From: Trichobilharzia szidati
Lineage: Eukaryota; Platyhelminthes; Trematoda; Strigeidida; Schistosomatidae
Assembly (NCBI GenBank): GCA_944472155.2
Contig: OX235271.1
Location: forward strand, 43,636,633-43,700,632
Direction of reading: 5' to 3'
DNA length: 64,000 nucleotides
Positions 53,660 to 64,000 of this stretch are shown one piece after another (positions within the stretch are counted from its first letter, which is position 1; every line of letters starts with the position of its first letter). The position numbers were made by a program, and so were the translations under genes. The notes under the pieces were generated by a model. It saw only the letters and a list, made by a program, of their open reading frames with translations, had not been told where the DNA came from and did not search any database.

Positions 53660-54870
53660 ATACTTCATTTCAAACTTCAGTACCTCTTTCGTCAAATACT
53701 TGTAAACCTTAATGAGATTTTGGACTGTTTTTGATAAATAACCAAGAAATAAAACGATATGATGTATAATGCTGCAAATCTGTTCGGTTGTTCTCTGTTT
53801 AAAGCTACTTTTACATAGATATAATATGAATTTTGGCAATGTAATTTTTTTAATTTCTGACGGTGATTTATTCATCTAGTTTGTTCACTAGTCAACAAAG
53901 GCTACAGATTCCATTCACTGTTCTATTGAGATATGGTCACCTGAACTTCAATATCTTATAGTTATTGTTAGACGTGACCTTTGTTTGCATCTTCCCACCA
54001 ACTTGAAAAAGTCAACTGAAATTCCAAACAGATCCATAATATATAGAAAAAACCAAGACACTTCATCTGACAATGTAGAGAATAAGATTAGTATAGCCTT
54101 TTCATTCTCTCAACTATATTAAACAGGCAAGTTGAGCACTGTTAACTAACGAACATATTTTCAAAGAAACCATAAGATCTATTGAACAATATAACGCGTT
54201 TATGTGGATCACGTACGATGACACCATTACATATTTAGCAGAAAGTAAACAAAGGCCAGTGCAACTACCCTTATCTGTTGCAATTTAGCTGTAAGTCTTT
54301 GAATTTATGTGACATTAGGCATCTTGTTTTCCATATCTCCACAGTCTGCCGCATAATCCAGTTCACCACAAGGATATTCGGGTTACTTTATTTATTTCTA
54401 ACCTTAAACAACTGTGAGATATCCACACAGATTTATTAGATACACATCGACTGAGCTTCTAAAAATAACTGGATGAACTGTTGCTCTCTTGCTGATCTAA
54501 TTTCCAAACAAATATTTAGGCTTTTGACGATCATCACGCTGACGCCATATAAGACGGCTTGACAACAGATCTTGAAGACGATTACAAGATCCGTCCATGA
54601 TAACATTCTGGTAGCTTATACGACTTTCTCAATCTTCTTCCTTCAAAGAAACTTTCTACTCTAATATCACACATACGTTTCGGAATAGATTCAGTTTCAT
54701 AATCTGCTGCCGGCTTTTAAACTACCTCTCCAGGAATTCGTGTTAGCATCACACAGTCCGTGTGACAAAGCAATATATGTATTAAAACACAAAGTATAAT
54801 AAAATCCATTAATATATTTGTACTAGGGGAGAATTGACAACGAGGTATATAAAACCACCATGGTTAATGA
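53660..54870. other. unassigned AT-rich DNA downstream of the synthetase gene
   Basis: No frame or repeat recognised. Confidence 0.4.
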
Positions 54871-54874
54871 TTTC

Positions 54875-54880
54875 TTTATT
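54875..54880 (-). terminator. polyadenylation signal of the synthetase gene
   Basis: AATAAA lies only 5 nt beyond the TGA stop (54886-54888) on the minus strand. If used, the 3' UTR would be about 20-35 nt. Confidence 0.55.
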
Positions 54881-54885
54881 CATTA

Positions 54886-57800
54886 TCAAAATTCTTGCTC
54901 TGCCTCGAGTGTTCTAGAGGCGGCTAACTGACGAAAGCGTTCGATAACATGTTCAACTGGATGTTCACCATGAACTTTATTATCTCGGGTACGAACGTTT
55001 ACAGTTCCATTAGTGACTTCTTTTTCACCAACCACTGATACAAAAAAGTGAAGAAAGAAAAAGCTATTGTAAAAAAAAACTGTGAATGCACAGAGCAAAT
55101 ACTTAAAAACAATAGGATTTGGGTTTATTTATACAAATAATTGGACGGCTTAATATTCGTTACCCCTCAAGTAGTTAGTTAATGAAACTAATCCAATCCT
55201 ATATGAGATTGAACAAAGCTAGAACAGCTAACTGCTGACATCTCTGATAACATGACTTCTGGACTAAGTGCATCGTCTACATATCTCCACCATAACACCT
55301 AGGAGCAGCAGGGATTAGGCGGTCTTAGAGATATACTCTGCCAACTGTCCATAAATATGTCTGCTATTAGTGAGGATAGTGATGATCCCCAATGCACACA
55401 TAATCACCAATGATGTGTTAAAATCTGAATATATTCCTCATTTCTTTACACATATAAACTCAGCAGTTGCTAGAATTCAGTTCACTTCCAAGTTAGAAAA
55501 TGAATAGGGTAAATTAGGTAGGCAAAAATGCAAAATAAAACGAAAACAAAATGGTGAGTTAGATAGATAGTAGCATGGGAGACCGTTACATTTTGATGGG
55601 TACTTAGACTTTAACCCATTGTGCCCAAATGAGGTAAAGTTAGGTTTACCAATTGTTTATGCAATCCCGGCCAAGAGGCTGATTAATAATGAGTCAATAG
55701 ATTGAAATCAAACAAATAAGAAGAATATTACCACTGAATAACTACGTACCAGAATTGACTTAAAAATGTATTATGACCGATAAGAAAAACAGGAGTACTA
55801 ACGTAAATAGTGAAAATAACACAAATAATTAGGAATTCAACGCCTCAGTGGCCCTATGTGGGTTTCTTAATAAAGCCAGAATTAGGATGGCACTTAAACC
55901 AACTACATCACTCAGATGCAAACTTTTTCGACTCAAAGACATGATGAATCTAATTAAGAAAAGCAATATAATTTAACTGAATAACGTTTGACGACTGCGA
56001 GATCAATTCGATAGGTCAAACTAGTGGGTCCAGGCCAATTAGATTATCGGAACATAGTAATTTAACCTAGTGCTAGAATGATTGACCTCACTAAGTTACG
56101 TAGCCTAGAAAAAAGCTCCACCACTACAGGAATTCTTGAGAATACAATCATACGATTATGAGCTATATATTGTACTTAAAAAGTTATCCAGTTAATTAAA
56201 CTGTATCCCTGAGTGTCACATCGAACCAACTTATCTAATATGGAATCCACTTCTCATGGATTTTATATATATTAGTAGTAGTAGTATTTATTTATTGTTG
56301 AGTTTAAGTCCCTCTTATTTTCGTACACACCTTAGCATAGTGTAATGGTTGTAAAATCAATAATATCACTTTTTGACAATTATATGACCTGAACTTATCC
56401 CACTGTCACTTTAGATTTATACCATTAATCTTCCACCTACAGTCCATTTATTTCCATTTCTTGAATCTATAAACCACTACTAATTTGATTTTGTCTATGT
56501 TGTAGGCTATTTCATCTAAATGTTTAACCTGTTTCTATTAATTATCATTAGACAATGAGATAATCAATTATTAAAGTATGCAGATTATTATTTTTTCTTC
56601 TTTGTAGATTAACTGTTCTGTTTTATCTCAGAGTTTATGAAATTGCTAAAAGCGTAGCAAAGTACAACAAATTCATATTACAGTGTAAAATTCATCTTAT
56701 CCGCCTCACTGGATAATGCAGCCATTCCACTTTTCACCAATAGAGGTTTAATACCAACATAAACACACACACACAATTGTTGAACAGAAAAACAGTAAAA
56801 ATCGACAAACTTACCTAGAATGAAATTATTCTGGAGTAACTGTCCATTTCTAATCTTTTTATTTAATGTACGACCAGGATCGGTGTCAATTGAAGTTGTG
56901 AAACCAGCATCATGTAGGCGATTTTTCACTTCAATAGCATATTCATCACACGCTGAAACAACAGGCACCACAAGAACTTGTCGTGGACTAAGCCAGAATG
57001 GCCATTTTCCTGTGATGAAATAAAAGTTGCTGAATTAATATACGACAGATATGCAAACGCGTTAACACTCAACCAAAAACAGCATTACACATGTAGGGTG
57101 CTTACTTGGTTGAGCAACGTCAACAGGTTCCAAAATTAGCAAGATACCAGAATGTGGCTATATACATACAGTACTGCTTACCTGCATAAGATTCTGTAAG
57201 AATTGCTATAATTCTTTCAACGGAACCCAAGATAGCTCGATGTATGATAACAGGCCGATGAACATTCACTTCAGTCGTTTGTTGATCAGATGCTCCTTTG
57301 TTAGATACGCTGCCGTCGACTGAATTAGAAGCAGTATCACCTCCGTTTGGAATATCACTTTCACTATTTACAGAAAAAATAAGAATAATCTTTTAAATGA
57401 TAATACTTACAGGGTACAATAAAAAAAGCTTGTGATCTACACGAACCCACAGGTTTCCTCAAAACTCTACAACTGAAATCTCAACCAGAACGATTAGTCT
57501 CAAAACAGATTCCAGGAAATTCGAAAAAACACACCATCATTGGCATAACGAGGGGAAATTAAACTATCGGTGAAAGTGAATGTCGGTGATGCGTTATTGA
57601 GGATCGCCACAAGTTGGCAACACAAACCACTGGATCTCTTCCTACTGATTGACGAGTGAAGTGTTTGGGAAAAAACCCAACGGTTAATTGATTAACTATT
57701 TTACATGCTCGAAGGGTTCACAAACTAGTAAAAACAAAGTTCAATGTTGCCTGCCTAATTCCTAATGGTTTTCTTGACGTTGATTCTTGAAGAAGAAAAA

Positions 57801-60800
57801 CACTACTTTGAAATTCCTTTTAAAACAGGAACTTTTGCATACAACACCAATTTTCATTGAGTTTCACTTTCGCAAGCATCATTAGGAGCACTTCATAGTA
57901 CACGTATCATTTTACTTAAGCGTTATTTTCCGAAGATCAGTCAAGCTAAGATACCACACCAAAGCAAGGTTTTTTTTTATTACAGCTTGATGCCACATCG
58001 TATTTTCAGTACAAGTATGGAATTTTCAGCATGGATATCGGTAGCCCAAATTTTGCAGGCCGACCATAGATATCGGGTGTGCGCCGTCAGGGGATCGAAC
58101 CCCGGACCATGTGCATGGTCGGCGAGAGTCCTAACCACTGTGCCACCGATCAACAGAAAGAGGATAAGCTTTAAGTGAAACAGCACACAAATCCACTAAC
58201 TTGTTACACGCTAGGTAAAAAATCAGCGGAAGTCTTATGAAATGAATAAATCAAATCAATTGTAAACGTCAGAAATCACCCAAACCAATCTCTAGAATCC
58301 AGGGAACAATTAGTATCTCAAGAGAAGACGACAAAAATAACTAAACACTTCCCCTATTCTTTTGGAGGATTTCAGTGAAGATCAAAGACATATCCTGATT
58401 AAACAATGCAAACTACTGATATCATACAGAAAACAATTTTGATGGTTGGAGGCAATCGGCAGGGGGGCCTTGGGCCTAGGTTTTGTGCTTGTTGGCACTC
58501 GTCTCGAAGGAACTCATGTCCCTTCTGAGATTCAAACCCAGGTCACCAAGTGCTGACAGAATTCAGTCCGCACTAAATGAAGGACCAGACGAACGGCTCT
58601 AGCTACTATTTAGTGTCCAATCAAAGAATCTGATTTTTTATTATAATCTATGAGATAGCCTTGTTTTTACCAAACCGGTGTTGTAACAACGGAGGAATTT
58701 AAACCCGCGAACATTCTATTCAGTAAATCATGATATTCAGGCACTGATAAGAGTCTCAAAATCTATAGTATGCAATTAAGTAACTATATCCACATACTTG
58801 GTCCAGAAGAAACATTTTAAAAGCGAACAACAAAAACGTTAAGTGATTCCCTTTTAGTGACAACCCCAATTATACGTAAATACTTTAATATAAGTGCTAG
58901 TAAATTATACTTCATAAAATGCATTCGGCTATCTGCTTCATATGTTTCACGCTGATAGGAGGCATCGATGCACGCCTAATTCCGTCTATCGACCAGTAAT
59001 CAGCAATCGTCACGTTGATAAGGAGACTTGCGAACAACCAACGCTTGAAGCAAGTAACTAGCTACAAAGAACACAGTGATTACTAGCGTTGCGCTGGAAA
59101 ATACTTGGTGTTACAGTGAGTGGAACTCAAACTAACTGTCAATTTTGATACTGACAGACTGGTTTCAACGTAGAACTTTGCACAGATGTGCAGCAATTCT
59201 AGTTGCCACACTCCATGCAGTACACAAAGCAAAAGAAGAGAGTAAAGAAAGATTCAAAAGAAAGGTAATAAACAGAAATATGAGGCAAAAAGAATAGTAA
59301 TATGGAAGAACAATGGAATTTTATTGGATATTATAAATCACTAAGAGTGAGAATGCATCTGTGCCAGCCATTGAGAACGATTTTGAGCCATATCACCAAT
59401 TAATAGTATATGTATCAATTTTGATACATATACTCACACGTCTTATTATAGTTCCAAAATTAAAACAAAGCATACCAAGCATAGGAAAGATTGAATCTGA
59501 CTGGCATTTGAAAATCCAGTTGAATTGTTGCACATTGATGACGACGACGTAAAGCGTCCATTATAGTTATATCTATTTTAGGTCCATAGAATGCACCATC
59601 ACCAGGATTAAGTTGCCATTTCATACCGACTTCATCCATACTTTCTTTTAATTGCTATGAAAAATTTAAAGATGATGGTGTTGAATTAAGTTTACTAAAA
59701 ACACTGTATAACATATGGACTTACATGTTTTAAGTACGTGGGATATGCACACACACGCAACACCATAATGCAGAAAAATTAAAATAATGGAAGATATTTC
59801 CAGTTTAAAATGTATAAATCCTTAAACCGCACTAAATACGAACATTAGAACGTTATTCCAAAGAACAACTCGATAGGGAAATTTCGTGTAATTAGCAAGT
59901 GGGGTAACGGGAAGCTCTAAACAAAATGTTTACACTTGTTAGTACGTGAAAACAATGTGCATTATTAACTTTCAGATGCTATGTTCAACATAACAGCTGA
60001 GAATTTGAATTATTGGTTCTATTACTCAACATGTACAGTCACTGGATATCAATTTCAAAAGCTGGCTAACCTATTTTTGACTCTAACCACTGAAAAGCAT
60101 CACAAACTCTACTAATTGAGATATGTTACACATTTTAAATAAAGTAATGACAAACTATTAACTTAATTATCATTGAATAACTCATGGGGTCACGAATGAA
60201 TCATGAAGAACTCCCCTACAACCTATTCTACTTAGTTTAACTCTTCACATAAACACATAAAAGAGAGATAATGAAAAGTAATAATTACACACAGAAAATG
60301 AATATAACAAAAGAAAAGCACAATGAGATACCTTTTCAGCACGATTCCACATTTCAATTTCACCCATGAACTTTTCTGGACGGGTTGACAGATACAATTC
60401 GAATGAGAAACCGAATACTCCGTATACATATCGTAAAAAGTCTAGACAATTTTTAATTTCATCTTTAATCTTTAAAGGACAGGAAGAATAGAATATGATA
60501 TATTCAAACACTGAAATATTTACCATTTAAGAAGAGATATAATCAATAATTTAAATGTCCAAGAGAGTTTTATAAATGAACCAGCATGTAAAGACAATCA
60601 TTGTACTTGAGAACTAATCGATTAATGTCTATGGCTATGGTAAAAGTAACTGTTTTGTTAACTCCTATTCCATGCAGCCAGGTGAGGGTTTACGGCGAGT
60701 TGTCATTTGAAGTGGTGACGACTAATGGTGTCCGTCAAGGATGCCCATTATCCCCATTCCTATTCAACTTCATCATAGACGTACTAATGGACTTAACCTT

Positions 60801-63332
60801 AACTGACTTCAGAGACTCAGGGATTGACTTGCTACCAGGGAATAATCTCGTCGACTTAGAATATGCGGACGATATAGTCCTTCTAGGCGAGGACGCTGAC
60901 AAAATGCAGAGTCTTCTGAACACCTTGAGCAACAATCTTCGTATGTTTGGCATGCGATTCGCCCCTGTAAAATGTAAGGTGATGCTGCAGGATTCGACTT
61001 CACCGATCCCTAGATTAGAAATAGGAAGTGAAGTGGTAGAGCACGTTGACTGCTTCACTTACTTGGGAAGTACCATCAGCCCCAACGGGTTGATCTCCGA
61101 CGAAATCTCAGCACGAATACAGAGGGCTAGGTTCGCATACGCCAGTTTACGCCGTCTCTGGCGTAGACGTGACATCCAACTATCGACCAAAGGGTGTGTG
61201 TACTGCTCAAAAGTCCGCTCCGTCCTCCTTTATGGCTGTGAGACCTGGCCATTGAGAGTGGAAGACATGAACAGATTAGCTGTCTTTGATCATAGGTGTC
61301 TGCGTTCTATCTCCCATGTGAAGTGGTATAATAAGGTGAGCAACGTTGAGGTTAGGCGTCGAGTGCTAGTTAAGGAGGGGAAATCAATCGACGAGGCTGT
61401 GAAGTTACACCGGTTGAGGTGGTTAGGACATGTGTCACGTATGCCTAGTCATTGCCTTCCTCGACGGGCAATGTTAGCTGATATAGGGTCAGGCTGGAAA
61501 AGAGAGAGCGGCGGTCAAACCACAACATGGCACCAGTCAATGAAATCTACAGCAGTTAGTCTAGGCCACGTAGGAAGGTGTAGACTTCCTGGTTGGGGTC
61601 CTCGGGACGGTAAAAACCAATGGTTGGAAACAATTGGTGACATGATTCAAAATCGTTCTCAATGGCTGGCGCAGATGCATCCACTCCTGGTGACTTATGA
61701 TTTCAAATGAAACTGTTTCCTTCTTCGTTATTACTATTCCTTTGTCTCATATCCCTGTCTACTGTCTCTAATATCCATTTCTCCTACCTACTTCTCTTGC
61801 TTTGTGTGCTACATGGAGTGTGGCGACTTGAACTGCCGCACATGTTTGCAAAGTTCTATGTCGAAAACAGACAGACAGACCTATTCCATTTAGTCGACTT
61901 ACTTCAACCAAAAGTTTATTCAGTCGCAACATTTTGACTATAAAGTGAAGCTGCCGCCTTAATTTAGACTAAGAAATAATTTAGGTTTTAGAAAACGCCT
62001 TTTACAACTGAAAATGAGTGTTGGATAGTTATACACCGTGAAGTGTGACTTATTGGTTTAGGAATTTAAATAGTACCCAATAGGTCACTACTATTCATGA
62101 CAAAAGCAATGTTTAAAATATGACTGACTGACAGGCGTCGACATAGAACTCTGTACAGAAGTGCAGCAGTTCAAGCTGCCACACTCCATGGAGAACATAA
62201 AAGAAAACAAAAAAGAGAAGAAAAGGGATTCGAAGGAACGGTAATAAGCAGAAATATCAGGGAAAAATAATGACAACATGGAAAAACAACAGATATGGAT
62301 ATGGCAGATATTACAAAGAGGGAATGCATCTGTCTTAATGAGAACGATTTTGAGCCAATTGTCTCCAGCCAATGGTTCTTAAAATCCCAAGGACCTCAAC
62401 CAGGCAGCCTATACCTCTCCGCGTGGCCTAAATTAACTGTTAAAGATTTAAAGGACTGATTCCATTTTCTAGTTTGACCAAGACTAATTCTTTCCCAACC
62501 TAATCCTAAGTCAGTTAACATTGTCCGTCGAGAGAGACAATGGATAAGGCAGGCGTAATACACGTCCTAACCGTCTCAGTCGATGTAGCTTCACAACCTT
62601 ATTGATTGACTTTCCCTCCTTATCTTTAAAATAAACAACACTTAGATATACATATGATAATGATCAGTTTAACTATATAGATTAACTTAGCAGGATTAAA
62701 GCTTGTACAATACAAACTTTACAGATTTTACTCAATAAATAATGTTGACAACATACCTGATCTTCACGACAGAAAATATGTGCATCATCTTGTTGGAACC
62801 GACGAACCCGTGTAAGTCCAGTTAAAGCACCAGAAAATTCATTTCTGTGCAAAACACCAAAATCAGCAAATCGTAGTGGTAATTCCCTATGTGAACGAAT
62901 CTCTTTGGCATACATCAAACAGTGACCAGGACAATTCATAGGCTTTAAACCGAATGTTTGTTTCTCAACATCGATTTTGAATAAATGTTCCTAATATTTT
63001 GAAACAGATGAAAACAAATCCCATTAGTGAATATAAGAGTAATTGGCTACTGTGTTTAAATTTTACTCCAGCATTTTATATAAGTATACAGAACTTACAC
63101 TATAGTGTTGCCAATGCCCACTTTGCTCCCATAAGGCAGAATTGTAAATATTTGGAGTGATCACCTCTTGGAAACCACGTTTCCAGTACTCAGAACGTAT
63201 AAATGAAACCAGTGTATTGTAGATATGCGCACCGGCTGGTAAGAAGAAACAGCTACCAGGTGATAATTCATGAAAGAAAAACAATTTCTGTTCAACTCCA
63301 AGTTTACGATGATCTCGTTTGGCTGCCTCTTC
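54886..63332 (-). CDS. TARS: threonyl-tRNA synthetase, 3' seven coding exons (partial)
   Basis: Attaches threonine to tRNA-Thr in the cytosol; class II enzyme. Exons (minus): 63332-63099, 62990-62757, 60469-60332, 59654-59476, 57363-57182, 57009-56815, 55034-54886; all have GT-AG borders and join in frame to 436 residues. Motif 1 region [22 protein letters not shown] (zinc Cys); motif 2 [21 protein letters not shown] (zinc His); [14 protein letters not shown]; motif 3 [15 protein letters not shown]; anticodon-binding domain [42 protein letters not shown], end EAEQEF. Exon 57363-57182 has about 30 extra Ser/Asn/Gly-rich residues ([20 protein letters not shown]) just before motif 3, compared with what I recall of other animal enzymes. 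The N-terminal TGS and editing domains lie beyond the window edge. Introns range from 108 to about 2290 bp and carry SINE and RTE insertions. Confidence 0.96.
55035..56814 (-). other. last intron of the synthetase gene
   Basis: 1780 bp with GTAAGT donor and CAG acceptor. Contains a short AC microsatellite near 56764-56774 and no recognised element. Confidence 0.7.
57981..58150 (-). repeat. tRNA-derived SINE (GCGTCGGTGGCACAG family) in a synthetase intron
   Basis: Matches 14150-14319 closely: B box GGGGTTCGATCCCC, GATATC pair, GGCATCAAGCTGTA end with a short A run. Same strand as the gene. Confidence 0.8.
58441..58575 (-). repeat. tRNA-like SINE, third type, in a synthetase intron
   Basis: On the minus strand: GACCTGGGTTTGAATCTCAG head, then GAGACGAGTGCCAACAAGCA, CAAAACCTAGGCCCAAGG. 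Companion of 31612-31760; the GAAA box is changed to AAAA here. Confidence 0.5.
59150..59400 (-). pseudogene. RTE 3' end in a synthetase intron
   Basis: GTGTGGCAACTAGAATTGCT on the minus strand is the RTE 3' UTR block. The upstream part retains the RTE C-terminal codons ([20 protein letters not shown]). Confidence 0.6.
60675..61900 (+). pseudogene. RTE-clade retrotransposon, 5'-truncated, antisense in a synthetase intron
   Basis: Homology starts at [20 protein letters not shown] (about 60675). The frame stays open to 61710: [38 protein letters not shown] (catalytic YADD), [58 protein letters not shown] and [17 protein letters not shown]. The 3' UTR has GGAGTGTGGCGACTTGAACT. Met codons upstream of 60675 belong to intron sequence, not to the element. 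The remaining half of the RT is intact, so the insertion is probably fairly recent. Lies between synthetase exons 62757 and 60469, opposite to the gene. Confidence 0.85.
62112..62625 (-). pseudogene. RTE 3' end in a synthetase intron, decayed
   Basis: The minus strand shows frameshifted pieces of the RTE C-terminus, including the region equivalent to [14 protein letters not shown], and the 3' UTR block GTGTGGCAGCTTGAACTGCT. About 510 bp. Older than the copy at 60675. Confidence 0.65.
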
Positions 63333-64000
63333 CTACATACAAGAAACAGAAAGTAGTAGGGGAAAGACAAATAGCCACAGGGACATGTATTATAATAACA
63401 CGAAATACTATATTATTAACAATTACTAAGAGATGGGACCTGTTGGCTAAGGCATTCAACTTCCACCTAATCGGTCTAGGGTTCGAATACCACCACCCTG
63501 CCTACTTCAGCTTGGGCAACTATGTAGTATCATCAGCCTTCACAGATCAACTTTGACTCACATTCTGGCATACAATAAAACTGTTTCTAGTAGTAATGGG
63601 TTATAACATAACCCGTAATTACTTTTGTGAACTTTGGCAGAGACGAAGCACGTAAAAATTCAGATTTTCGCTTGGATTGGCCAGAAGATAATAGGGCTAT
63701 ATCGTTTACTTACCACAAATCAAGTAAAATACCTTGACTAGAGTGAAATACTCTATGTATATCTTAACACCTAGACACTGAGACAACACCTGCAATTGAA
63801 TGAATCACAAAAAGCCTTTAGTGAATAAATGAAGCGTCAAATATGGTCACATCCCGAAAAGTATGGAAGTGAGAATTGCCTAATATACTCTCGTACAGGC
63901 CTGAAAACTGTCTGGTTTCCAAACACAACAAATGACTACAGACGCTAGGATTTTCGACACTCTATTAGTCCCGTTTCCGACTAACTGAAGTGAGTGATGT
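63333..64000 (-). other. intron upstream of the first visible synthetase exon
   Basis: The acceptor TAG is at 63333-63335. No further synthetase exon is recognisable up to the window edge. Confidence 0.6.
63425..63550 (+). repeat. possible tRNA-like SINE in a synthetase intron
   Basis: GTTGGCTAAGGCATTCAACT (A-box-like) and TAGGGTTCGAATACC (B box), 40 nt apart. Family not otherwise seen in this window. Confidence 0.35.

Noticed and set aside
1..64000. CRISPR arrays, bacterial operons, riboswitches
   Set aside because: No regularly spaced repeats; introns, SINEs and retrotransposons show nuclear eukaryotic DNA.

Overview
The window looks like nuclear DNA of a blood fluke (Schistosoma or a close relative). 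I infer this from AT-rich DNA, an intron-containing eukaryotic threonyl-tRNA synthetase, and a dense mix of repeats typical of schistosome genomes: Penelope-like elements (PLEs) with a GIY-YIG endonuclease, RTE and CR1/Jockey-type non-LTR retrotransposons, Ty3/Gypsy elements, and tRNA-like SINEs carrying hammerhead-ribozyme sequence. The species cannot be fixed by eye.

Layout. 1-15 kb: almost gene-free, with broken PLE, RTE and CR1 pieces and SINEs. 15.1-18 kb: the best PLE, a 658-codon RT plus GIY-YIG ORF whose 3' tail is repeated, nearly unchanged and inverted, on its 5' side. 18-33 kb: RTE, CR1, PLE and LTR fragments, a long foldback at 22.6 kb, and an internally deleted Gypsy element at 29.6-30.3 kb. 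33.7-43.3 kb: a three-level nest. A CR1-type element (minus strand) is split by a Gypsy element (35813-42647, 429-bp LTRs that look identical), which itself carries an RTE copy. 44-48 kb: an Smalpha-like SINE with an almost complete hammerhead, an RTE fragment, and a PLE remnant with inverted ends. 48.8-53.7 kb: an apparently intact Gypsy element (317-bp LTRs that look identical, one 1279-codon gag-pol ORF) inserted into an older solo LTR; both insertions show 4-bp target duplications. 54.9-63.3 kb: the only clear host gene, the 3' seven coding exons (minus strand) of cytosolic-type threonyl-tRNA synthetase, with RTE and SINE insertions in its introns.

Most notable signal: hammerhead-like cores (CUGANGA-type box, stem, GAAA, short or palindromic stem III, cleavage C) recur in at least five unrelated-looking repeat contexts: two types of PLE end, two tRNA-like SINE families plus the Smalpha type, and the apex of a long foldback. 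At least three PLE copies are also flanked by inverted copies of the same ribozyme-bearing end. Hammerheads in schistosome Smalpha repeats and in PLEs are known; the variants here (U at the C3 position, an extra base before stem II, inverted paired copies, and the foldback) are what deserves testing.
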